Source: Dastarcus helophoroides
Lineage: Eukaryota; Arthropoda; Insecta; Coleoptera; Bothrideridae
NCBI GenBank assembly: GCA_028583605.1
Contig: CM053331.1
Location: 32,714,411-32,778,410 of the forward strand
Length of the DNA: 64,000 nt
Reading direction: 5' to 3'
In this document: piece after piece, positions 45,101-57,100 of the stretch
How positions within the stretch are numbered: position 1 is the first letter of the stretch
Layout: every line of letters starts with the position of its first letter
The notes under the pieces: model-generated
Database searches by the model: none
The model's input: only the letters and a program-made list of their open reading frames with translations
Told to the model about the DNA's origin: nothing
Made by a program: the position numbers and the translations under genes

Positions 45101-48100
45101 GTACTTAAATGCGGATCTTGGACAACAGCAGCCGCTACTAAAACTTGGTTTTCTTCATGCGTCGTTGGTTTTCTACGCTCCTTTTTCTCGTATTTCGTAC
45201 TACCAGTTCGCTCAAACCTCTCTCTCAATTTAGCGAATGCCGCTGAATTTGAATGTCTCCCATCGGCAAAACGTTGGGTATAAATTCTTGAAGCAAGAAA
45301 TGGATTTCTGTCAGCACTGCCCAAGGTGTAAACCATATCGACCAATTCTTCTTGAGAAAACATTGTCTTTCAGCACTAATACCAAGACCTCGCGACAACA
45401 ATGAGATAAACTGTCAGTTATTGCCGGACAAACGAGACGAAACAAAACCGCGGCATCCAGGGCTGACGCGATAATGCAAAATTAATTAAATTTTTTAGAA
45501 AATTCTAAATTTCTCAAAAATTTTTGGACGAAGGTGGCAATACCTGGTACCAAAATAAAGGTAATTTAATTTCACATCCGATAAGATAATAATATAATCC
45601 AAAGGTGGTTCTTTTTGAAAAAATTAAGTTATGCATGTTTGAACAACTGAAGAATTGAGTCGGCGGATGTGAAGAAATTTAAGAAATCTTGCTAACAGCA
45701 AAGACGTATGCCACACAACTCTGAGTCATTGCGTTTGGAAAATATCGTTAATGGCGTCAAGTTCCGAAATCGTCAAATTTAACCAAAAAAATTAAATTAG
45801 GCGAAAACGGTTCAACTAAGGGCCTATGTCGTCTTAATAAATTCATATTCATTTTTAACAAGGAATCGAAACATGTAAAAATACATAGGATGTTCTATTT
45901 AAAATAAGAAAGTTGTGTTCATTTCCGGTGCAACCGGAAGGCCACCATATTTGGCAATAATTTTAGGTTGTGGAGAACTTTATTTCGAACAAATTTTATT
46001 CGAAACATTTTTCGATATTTTGAACGATACGCCTACCAAAGACCGATTCCCGCTTAGTGACTCATCCTGTATAACTTAAAATTTAATTTGGCTTGAAATT
46101 TTGAGAATAAAATCAACATTTTCTTAGAAAGTCTGGAAGTTGTAAGTTTCTAATCCAACTTGAAAAAAAAATGTTCCTTAAAGTAAACTCGTAATTTTGA
46201 GATGAATGTTACATGAATTTGGGTCAAATTTTGAAAAGAAAATTTCTAAAAAAAATCCCAAACTTTAGGGTAAAGTAAAAATTATTTTAAGAACATACAA
46301 ACTCAACGAACCGAAATAAACCGTTATTTTTTCGGGTTCTGTTCCGGTTTTCGTTCCTACAAAAATAACGGTTTTTTTCGGTTGAATTGCGGTTCGAAGC
46401 CCTACAGTAATCCGTTTTCAACTTTGAATTAAATTAAATGTATTTAAAGAAAAGTAAATTTTGACTTTGGGAGATGAAAATAAACTTTTTTTGTGTCACT
46501 GCGGATGAAAACTTGCTGAAGAGTAAATAAGCAAATTTAGTACATGTTAATACTATCGTAAGAAGTATAACCTTCAATCCATATGGCAAACGGAAGAACT
46601 GATAGCAACATCCACGGTTGCATGTGATAGATCATATCAATGGGATTCTGCATCCCCATTCGTGATTTCTGAAGGATCATTTGAACACAGGTCCATCTAA
46701 TACCGGCGGCTACAGACGCCAATATTAACAGAGTAAATCCTGGGAAATTAAATTGTGTTGATTTATATGTAAATAGTGTCAGTCCTAATGATATCATCAA
46801 CACTATCGTTGAAAGACTCCAGGACTGAAAGAAAACGACTGCTTATTACGCCAGTGAATCTGCAAAGGATACCTACCTTTCTTTCTAACTTGAATAGTAT
46901 AGAAAATATCAAAATAAATATAATAACAGTCGATTTCGTCATAGTGTACCTAAAAACAAAAATTCAAATAAGAACATTTTTAGAGGAAATTATGACTGAT
47001 AATCATACATAACATTATTGTAAATCATTTTTATAATGAACAACATAAGGTTTAAATCCTTACATTTCTTTAAATTAAAATATCTCCTTGCATTTTGAAA
47101 TTAAATAAAAATGTATCTTTCAATTAATTCTGAAAAGGCCACCAATGTGTATCACAGTAACAATCTGTAACAATGGAATTTTTTATCGGTTAATCCCGAA
47201 ATTTCTGACATATACAAAATTCTTAATTTTCAGTTTTAAATTTATTTCTTAATTTTCCACACGAAATTCAAAATGATCAGACATATTGATTTTCTTCTCG
47301 GAATTGATACTATTTTCGAAATGCTGATTTTTAAATTCGAAAATTTTTTCTCAGTAAATTCCGATGTATTATTTTTTTCCGAAATTTCGACTTTTCTATT
47401 TTTTATTTTTCGAAGTCGACTTTAATTTTGAAACTTCACCTTTTTTTCCTAAAATTCTGAGTTTTCACCTTCAACCGTCATTCTAATGTTCAACTTTTGC
47501 TAATATTTCTTATTCAAGAAATGATTTTCTAATTCTAATTTTCTTCTCATCTAATTTTTTTCTCAATTTTGAATTTAAACTCAGGTAATTTCTAATTGTG
47601 CCACTTATTGTTAAAATTTGTGCTTGGTTTAAAATTTTGATTTAATTTATCTCAAAATTTGGATTTAAAACTTGCCATATTGACTTTTTTCTAGGGCTTC
47701 GAACCGGAACTGAACCGAAAACCGGAAACCGAAAAAAACCGTTAATTTTGCAGGAACGAAAACTGGATCAGAATAGGAAAAAAATAAGGGTTCTTAAAAT
47801 AATTTTTACTTTACCCTAAAGTTTGAATGTTTTCAGAAATTTCTTTTTCAAAATTTTACACAAATTCATGCAACTTTCACCTCAAAATTACGAGTTTACT
47901 TTTAAAGAACATTTTTTTTGGAAAGTTGGATTAGAAACTTACAATTTCCTTTATTTCTAAGAAAATGTTAATTTTATTCTCAAAATTTCAAGACAAATTG
48001 AGTTTTAAGTTGTATAACTTAAAAATTTTTTCAAAATTTTCGGCTCTTTTTTTGAAATTTGGACCTTTTTCTCGAAATATTTCTTTTCTTTTTTTTAAAT

Positions 48101-51100
48101 TTTGAGTTTAAAATAAAAATGTTATGTGCATCTGTAAATATGGACTCAAGCAGTGGAGTCTTTTTCATTGAAACCCAGTTTCCTGGCAAGTTTATTTGCA
48201 AATTAGAATTTTTCCGTTAAATTCCAATTTTTTCTTCAGAACAAATACCCAACATTTGTTTTTTTTTCTCAAACTTGGATTTTTCCCTTTTATAATCTAA
48301 TATCTCTAATTTTTGAAGTGATTTTTGAAGTGAAATTTCAAATTCTAATGCTTTTTTACGATGCCGACTTCATAAAACTTCCCAAAATTCCTGGATTTCG
48401 CTTTTTTTCTCAAAATTTGAGATAAAATCTCGCTATTTTTAATTTTTACTAGAAATTGGGAATTTCAGTCAAAATTTCAAGAGAAAAATACAACATTTAT
48501 ATTCTTAAAGCCGGGATTTTGAAATTGAAGTCGAAATTTTGAAGGTAAACTTGAAACCATGACATATTAGAAAATCTCTAATTTAAACTTCCAATTTTTA
48601 TCTGGTTTTGTTTACGTTATATTTTTTCTTAAAATTTCGAATTCAGCCTCGAAGCTGCGATTTTTTTTCAAATTGATTTGAATTTAGGCAGCTTTAAAAT
48701 CAAAATTTAGTTAAGTCTTAAATTCGTTTTGTAGAATTTGTTCAAAATTTAAAAATTGGTAATTTGAAAAATTAGATTCTTCAGCAAAATTAAAAAATTT
48801 CTGGAACAGGCGAATTTTGAAAAAATGTCGAAGTTATCACAAAAACTCGAACTTTTGAAAAAAAAAATGGAAATTTCGAAAAAAACTTCAAATTTTGAAT
48901 GAAGCTATATTTAACTTCGAAAAAAAGGTAAACATTTTCAAAAAAGATTAAAATCCTGAAAAAATTGAAATATTTCAAAAAGTTGCAGTTTTGAAAAAAG
49001 TTAAAATTTGGAAAAAGTCGGAATTATCAAAAAAAAGTAGTTAAAACCTCGAGAAATAGTAAAAAGTTTGAGCCAAAGTGGAAATTTTCAAAAAAAAAAA
49101 AAAATGTTTCAACCTAATCATAATATAAAAAATCTAAAATTTTGAAAAAAATTGAAATTTTTGAGAAAAAACTTTGTCTTGTCAAATTTTTTACAAAAAG
49201 TCAAAATTTTGAAAAAATGAGGAAATTTTCCAAAAAAATTCTGAAAAAGTTACAGCTTCGAGGAAAAGTCGAAATTTTGATGATAAAAGGTCGGAATTTT
49301 CAAAAAAGTCTAAATTCTTAAAAAGGTTCGAAGATATTAAAAATGTCGAGATTTTGAGAAAAATTTAATATTTCAAAAAACAAAAATTAAAGGAAAATCT
49401 AATTTTTCAAATAAAAGTTCAGTTTACTACATAAAAGCCGAAACCTCGAGAAAAGTTGAAATTAAAAAAAAAAAATCTCAGTTTTCAAAGCTTTGAGAAA
49501 TTGTCAAAAGTTGGACCAAGGTCAAAAATTTAAAAAACAGGGGAGAAGTTTTTAAAAGTCAGTTTTTCAACATCATTAAATAAACAGAAAAAATTAAAAA
49601 TTAAAAAAAATATAACAATTTTATAACAAAAATTAAAGGAAAATCTAATTTTTCAAATAAAAGTTCAGTTTACTACATAAAAGCCGAAACCTCGAGAAAA
49701 GTTGAAATTAAAAAAAAAAAATCTCCGTTTTCAAAGCTTTGAGAAATTGTCAAAAGTTGGACCAAGGTCAAAAATTTAAAAAACAGGGGAGAAGTTTTCA
49801 AAAGTCATTTTTTCAACATCATTAAATAAACAGAAAAAATCAAAATTTTGAAAAAAATATAACAATTTGGAGAAAAGATCGAAATTATGTGTAAAGATTT
49901 TCAAAAAATTCAGCATTTGCAATATAAATTAAAATCCTACAGAAAGGTCAAACTGAAAAAGTCTTGCGATTAATAAAATAAATAAACATTTGAAAAAAGT
50001 GAAAGCTAAAAAAAGAATTTCAAAGTTTTCAAAATATAAAGACGAAATGCCTTGAAAGAAATCGAAAAATAGGAATTTTCAATAAAAATCGAAGGCAGAC
50101 TTTAAAAATTAATCATTTTCACAAAGTCAAAATTTTGCAAAAAAACTGAAGATTGAAACAAGTTGAATAAAAAACCAAACACTCTAGAGAGTCGATATTT
50201 GCAAAAAGTTAAAACTGAAAAAATTCAAATTTTTAAAAAGAATTCAAATGTTTTGAAAAAATCGAATTTTAAATTAGTTAGATTTGCAAAAAAAATGAAA
50301 TTGCGAGTCTGAAGTTTCTGATATTTACAAAAATAATGTCAAACGTTCAAACTTCGAGATCAATTCCAAATATTCAAAAAAATTTGAAATTTTCATAAAA
50401 TAAAATCTTTAACATGAGCAAAAGTTATAAAAGTAAAATATTCAAAAAAAAACAAAACCAACCAAATAAGGCAGAATTTTGAGGAATCTAGAATATTCAA
50501 AAAATCAAAGTTTTGAAAAAAGCCAAAATTTTCAAAATCAAATTAAAATTTCGAAATTTTGGAAGTCAAACGAGAAAAGATCGACTTCGTGAAAAATTGG
50601 GTTTTTATTGTCGAAATTTTCGAAATAAGTCAAAATTTTCAATAAAAATTGAATTCTTCAGAAAAATCGAAACTTTCAAAAAGTATATAACCAGAGGATC
50701 CTTTCTCTTTTTTTTTACCTAGGTGAAAGCGCGGGTATCAGCTATTTTGTTTATATAGTTCAAGGTTTTTTTGAAGTATGAACTCAAAATGAACCCAGAA
50801 TCCAGAGTTTCGGCGTGAAACTTTTAAACTCGAAAAATCGAGGAATATTTTCTTTAAATTTTAGGCATTACCAGAGTAGTTACCAGAATATTTAAAAAAA
50901 GAGAGAGAGCATTTCCTGAATTATGTTCGAAAATCAATTTGAATAAAAACTTTTAAAAAATTAAAAAATTAATCATCCCGGAACTGAACCTAAAACCGGA
51001 AATAACGGTTATTTTTGTCGGAACGAAAACCGGATCGGAACCGATATGATTTTTTTTCCGGAACGAAAAAAAATAGTGGTTCGATGCCCTGCTTTTTTTC

Positions 51101-54100
51101 TTTCAATTTCAACTTTATAGTAGTAATGGAACGCCCATTGCTGAATTGCACAAGCACAATTTACGCTCGCTATTTGATATTTTAATAAGCAAGGTGTTTC
51201 CTGTGAAGTAGAGTTCTTGTTGACCTTTCATACTTAAGACAGCAAATGTGTAGATTTAAAATTAATAAAGTAAAATTTTTTCTTGATGTTTAAGAAATTA
51301 TATTTTTAATTAAAACAAATTAAAAAACTAATTAAAATGTGACGAAAATTAAATGTAAATATTAAACCTAATAATTAGCAATTAATTCCAAACTAATAGT
51401 TAACCTATTCAAATTGTATTTTCCGTAATTTTGCATTATTCAAAGTACAAATTAGGTGTGGCGGTAACAACTTCGCCATTTTTTACAACAATACCTTTAT
51501 TTTATGATCAAAACTGTACTTTTTTGTGCGGTACTTAACGATTTAATTGATTTGATAACGTGAAGGTCGCCCAGGAATTATGAATATTAAAGATAACATT
51601 TAGCGTTTTAATTGTCAAAGAAACTGGACTTATTCAGGCGGAAAACAATCAAGGTTGCTTTAAGTGCGACCCCATTAAACAATTCTGCAATTTTCGAGTC
51701 CGACTTGATAAACGTTGCCCTTTAAGTCAAATGAAAACACAAGTTTCTATTGATAGCATTAGCTCTAGCACAGTGGTCTTCAAAGTAGAGTAGACAGAAT
51801 GTTTTTAGGTCGTCATAAGTATTGTGGAGGCGACATGAATGGTTTTATAACATGGTTTTAGGCCTTTTTTAATTAGTTGTTAATGGTACACATGATTATT
51901 TTCATCATAAAAGTGCACGGTCCAAAAATTTAGAGCCCACTGAGAAACGAAACTCCTAACTTACATTAAAATATACTTATTATAGATAAGACCTCCTGCT
52001 TAAAATTAATGGGCACTGGTCATAAATATTACAGCTAAATTGAATGAAGGTCATACTACTGTCTTAATCATAAATTTTTAAAGGGTCATTACTTTGTTGC
52101 GGAAGTTTACAAAATTTTTTAAACAAAGTAAAAACGCTTCCATCATATTATCAACAATTTATAAAAAAATTAGTTAAACCAAACTATGATAAGTGTGATA
52201 TCGTGCTATATTAATCAGCTTGTGCGGATTTTTAAAGGTTCTATTACTATTACCTTGTTAGAAAGAATTAATATTTTTAATTAAAATTCATTTCGCGTAA
52301 ATTGACAGTAATTACGGTATTTAAACTTCGCTTTGGAAGCAAGCTAAAGATAGATAAATATGCACATTTCTGGGAAAACGTACACTCAATGAATACTTAT
52401 CAGTACGACAAAAATATATTTTCATTTGCTCTAGAACTACTCACTACGTCAGGCTTTCAATACTCAAGGATTTGTATGCCTGTTTTTTTTTAATGCTTGT
52501 ACCAGATTAAAAAATTTATTTTTTAAAGGATATTTCAAATTAGAAGAAATGGTACTACTAATATAATTTTTAATGAATACTTCCTTTCTTGAAATGTTGA
52601 CTATAAACGTCGAGAAAAGTAAGAAATTTCGAAATTAAGTCGTAACTTTCAAGAAAAAAGGCAAAACTTCGAAAAAAACTCAAAATTTAGAAAACTGGGA
52701 TTTGTCCTGTAATTTAGATTTTTTTGGAATTCTCGACTTTATTCAAAGTTCCAACTTTTTAAAAAATTTCTCATTTAAACATTCCAATACCGTCACGACT
52801 TACAAGGAAACCTAGAAGAAAGTCAAAATTTTCGAAAAAAAAAAGTCAAACTTTAAACGAAGTTAGGAATAGGACTCGAAATTTAGAGAAAAATTCGAAA
52901 TTTCCAAAATGTCAAAACTTAAAAAAAAAGCATAACTTCGAAAAAACTCAAAATTTAGAAAACTGGGATTTTCGAAAAGGATGAAAATTCCGAACATCAA
53001 AACTTTCAGTCTACATTTTGGAAAAAAATCAAAAAACTTAAAAAAGTCGATGTTTACAAGAAGTCAAAATTTCAAGAAAAAGACGAAGTTCTGGAAAAAG
53101 TCAATTTTCAAAAAGTCAGAATTCTGACTATCAAAAAAAAAAGGCAAAACTTCGAAAAAACTCAAAATTTAGAAAACTGGCATTTTCGAAAAAGATGAAA
53201 ATTCCGAACAGCGAAATTTTCAGTCTACATTTTGAAAAAAAATCAAAAAACTTAAAAAAGTCGAAAGTTACAAGAAGTCAAAATTTCAAGAAAAAGACGA
53301 AGTTCTGGAAAAATTCAACTTTCAAAGTCAGAATTCTGAAGACTTTTTTGCGTTGACTCTGAATATTTCGACTCTATTTCGAATTTTGAAAATTTTGTCC
53401 TGTAATTTAGATTTTTTTGTTGTTGGAATTCTCGACTTTATTCAAAGTTTCAACTTTTTTAAAAATTTCTCATTAAAACGTTCCAATATCGTCACGACTT
53501 ACAAGGAAACCTAGAAGAAAGTCAAAATTTTCGAAAAAAAAAGTCAAACTTTAAACGAAGTTAGGAATAGGACTCGAAATTTAGAGAAAAATTCGAAATT
53601 TCCAAAATAAGTCGTAACTATCAAAAAAAAAGCAAAAATTCGAAAAAAAACTCAAAATTTAGAAAACTGGCATTTTCGAAAAGGATGAAAATTCCGAACA
53701 TCGAAATTTTCAGTCTACATTTTGGAAAAAAATCAAAAAACTTAAAAAAGTTGAAGTTTACAAGAAGTCAAAATTTCAAGAAAAAGATGAAGTTCTGGAA
53801 AAAGTCAACTTTTAAAGTCAGAATTCTAAAGACTTTTTTGCGTTGACTGAATATTTCGACTCTATTTCGAATTTTGAAAATTTTGTCTTGTAATTTAGAT
53901 TTTTTTTTGGAATTCTCGATTTTATTCAGTTTCAACTTTTTTAAAAATTTCTCATTAAAACGTTCCAATATCGTCACGACTTACAAGAAAACCTAGAAGA
54001 AAGTCAAAATTTTCGAAAAAAAAAGTCAAACTTTAAACGAAGTTAGGAATAGGACTCGAAATTTAGAGAAAAATTCGAAATTTCCAAAATAAGTCGTAAC

Positions 54101-57100
54101 TATCAAAAAAAAACGGCAAAAATTCGAAAAAAAAAACTCAAAATTTAGAAAACTGGGATTTTCGAAAAGGATGAAAATTCCGAACATCGAAATTTTCAGT
54201 CTACATTTTGGAAAAAATCAAAAAACTTAAAAAAGTCGAAGTTAACAAGAAGTCAAAATTTCAAGAAAAAGACAAAATTCTGGAAAAAGTTAACTTTCAA
54301 AAAGTCAGAATTCTGAAAACTTTTTTGCGTTGACTGAATGTTTCGACTCTATTTCGAATTTTGAAAATTGTGTCCTGTAATTTAGATTTTTTTTTGGAAT
54401 TCTCGACTTTATTCAAAGTTTCAACTTTTTTAAAAATTTCTCATTAAAACGTTCCAATATCGTCACGACTTACAAGGAAACCTAGAAGAAAGTAAGTCAA
54501 AATTTTCGAAAAAAAAAAGTCAAACTTCAAATGAAGTTAGGAATAGGACTTGAAATTTAGAGAAAAATTCGAAATTTCCAAAATAAGTCGAAAAAAAAGG
54601 AAAAGTTCAAGAAAAACTCAAAATTTTGAAAAGTAGTAGCATTTTCGAAAAAAGTGAAAATTCTAAACAACATCGAAATTAAAAAAACAAAAAATTCGAA
54701 ATTTACAAGAAGTTGACATTTCCAGAAAAAGACGAAATTCTGAAAAAAAGTCAAAATATTCAAAAGTCACAGTTCTGAAAAAACCTTTTTTGAAAAGACT
54801 TTTTTTGGGTTCTAAATATTTCGACTCCATTTCGAATTTTGAAAATATTGTATTTTGTAATTTAGTTTTTTTTTTTTGAAATATTGACTTCATTCAAATT
54901 TTCAACTTTTTTGAAAGCATTCTATTTGTCAGACTTCCACATCGTCACGACTTACAAGGAGACCTAAGGTTTTTGATAAAAAAAGACAAACTTTCGTCAT
55001 TTAGAATAGAATCGAAATTAAGAGAAAAATCCGAAATTTCGAAAATAAGTCGTAGCTTTAAAAAAAAACAAGCAAAACTTGGAGAAAAACTCAAAATTTT
55101 GGATAATGATTGGGATTTTGAAAAAAAGTGATAATTAGAAACATCTGAATTTTCAGTCCACATTTAGAAAAAAAATAAGAAATTACAAAAGTCGAAATTT
55201 ATAAGAAAAAGTCAAAATTTCCAAAAAACGAAATTCTGAAAAAAGAGCAAAAAATCACAATTCTGAAAAACGTTAAAATTTTAAAAAATTCAAAATTGAA
55301 AAAGTCCAAATGTTCACAGAAAGTAATCGTTTTTAATAATGTCGCGAGTTTCATAAATAGTATAATTTATCAAAAAAAAATCAGAATTTTCAAAACGACG
55401 TAAAATAAAATTTTTGAAAAATGTGCAAAAATCACAAAAAGAAAAGTAAAAACTTCGGAAAAAGGCCGAAATTATCAACAAAAAAAATCAAAATTCTGAA
55501 ACATTCGAATTTATAAAAAAGTAGTTTTTTTCAATTTGTTTAACATTTCTTCGGCCCAGTTCGGAAATATTTAAATTTTTATGGTTTGTTGACAATTTTA
55601 TAAACAGTTTTTGAAATGCGACTACGTGATATTTAAATTTATTGAAAACGTCACTTCATGACAGTTTACAAATTAAAAGGTTAGTTTATTTTACATAGAA
55701 TAGGAAAAATGAAAAATAGGAGACCAAAAATTAGATATGGAAAAAATAAAAATTTTGTTTTTTTGATAAGTTAGGAAAATATAAAAAAATACATAAAAGA
55801 GGTTGTAGCACTGGACATCGATGTTTCGCTCTCATTTGAGCTCGTCAGCAGTGCATAACATGGAAAGGGAACAATAAACATAATATTTCCGGTCAATAAG
55901 GGTCTACCATGAATTATAAAAAAGTAATTCATAAACATTACCATTTTTAAAATCATTAATAGTAAATTCTCAAAAAAAAAATAATTTTCAAAATTGGCGA
56001 AATTTTCAAAAAATAAGTAAAAATCTGGAAAGTCAATATTTTGAAAAAAGGTCGAAACTTTCAAACTCGATATTTGGAAACAAATTATAATTTTCAGAAT
56101 ATTTGCAATTTACACAGAAAAAAATCAAAAATAAAAGGAAATGACAAAGTTCTGCAAAATGGTCGAATTTTTTAAAATAAGTTAAAATTGTGGGAAAAAA
56201 CAAAGAAATTTTGAGCCGAAATTTTCACAAAAGTGAAACTTTTCAAAAAAAAATGAAATTTTAAAGTCAAACATTTTGAATAATGTCAAAATTTCGAAAG
56301 AGTCAATATTTTGGAAATAAGTCAAAATTTTGAGAAAAGGCTGAAATTTTAAAAAAGCGAAAATGTTGGAAAACTCAAAACAGGATTTTAAAAAATTAAA
56401 ATTCTTAAAAAATGTTGAATCAAAAAAAAAATACTTAAAATTTTCAAGAAGTTAAAGGTTCTAGAAAAAGTCGAAATTTTGAAAAAATCGAAAATAAATA
56501 GACATTTTCAAAAAAAGTGGAAATGTATGAGAAATGGAATTTCTTTAAAAAAACCGAATTTAAAAAAAAATGAATTGAAAAAGTGGTAGTTTTAAAAAAA
56601 ATCAATTTTGCGAAAAAAGTCAAAATTTTTAAAAAAGCGAAAATTTTGAAAAACTTAAAGCAGGATTTAAAAAAAATTAAAATTATCAAAAAATGTTGAA
56701 TCAAAAAAAAAACCTGAAATTGTCAAAAAGTTAAAGGTTCTAGGAAAAGTCAAAATTTTGAAAAAATCGAAAATAAATAGAAATTTCCAAAAATAAGTAG
56801 ACATTTTCAAAAAAAGTGGAAATGTATGAGAAATGGAATTTCTTTAAAAAAACCGAATTTAAAAAAAAATGAATTGAAAAAGTGGTAGTTTTAAAAAAAA
56901 TCAATTTTGCGAAAAAAGTCACAATTTTCAAAAGAGCGAAAATTTTGAAAAGCTCAGGAATTCGATTTTTTTCTGTTAAAAACCTCCTTACATAGGAAAA
57001 ATCCCCAAATTTTCAAAAATGATCATTCAAAAAATCAATCCAACTGAAAAACCACGTCAGAATTTTAAAAAACTGTTACTTTCAAAAAATCTCGAATTGA

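Larger units (their letters stand above)
38743..46069. mobile_element. Palindromic mariner/Tc1-type element at a TA site, itself interrupted by a hAT element
   Basis: The left end begins CAGGGCAAGTCACTAAGCGG and the right end is the inverse of CAGGATGAGTCACTAAGCGG, each flanked by TA (38741-38742, 46070-46071). Inverse similarity runs from the ends through the start of the transposase gene (about 1.3 kb per arm), so both arms are 5' halves of the same transposon facing inward. Copies A and C keep the empty TA site. Confidence 0.85.
37075..46405 (+). mobile_element. hAT-like element copy B (partial, interrupted by a mariner-type element)
   Basis: Parallels copy A from about 35085 onward: 37075-38742 plus 46070-46405 match 35085-36843. 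The right end is the CGGTTCGAAGCCCT terminus. Interruptions relative to copies A and C are a 208-bp insertion (37537-37744) and the mariner-type element (38743-46069). Confidence 0.7.
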
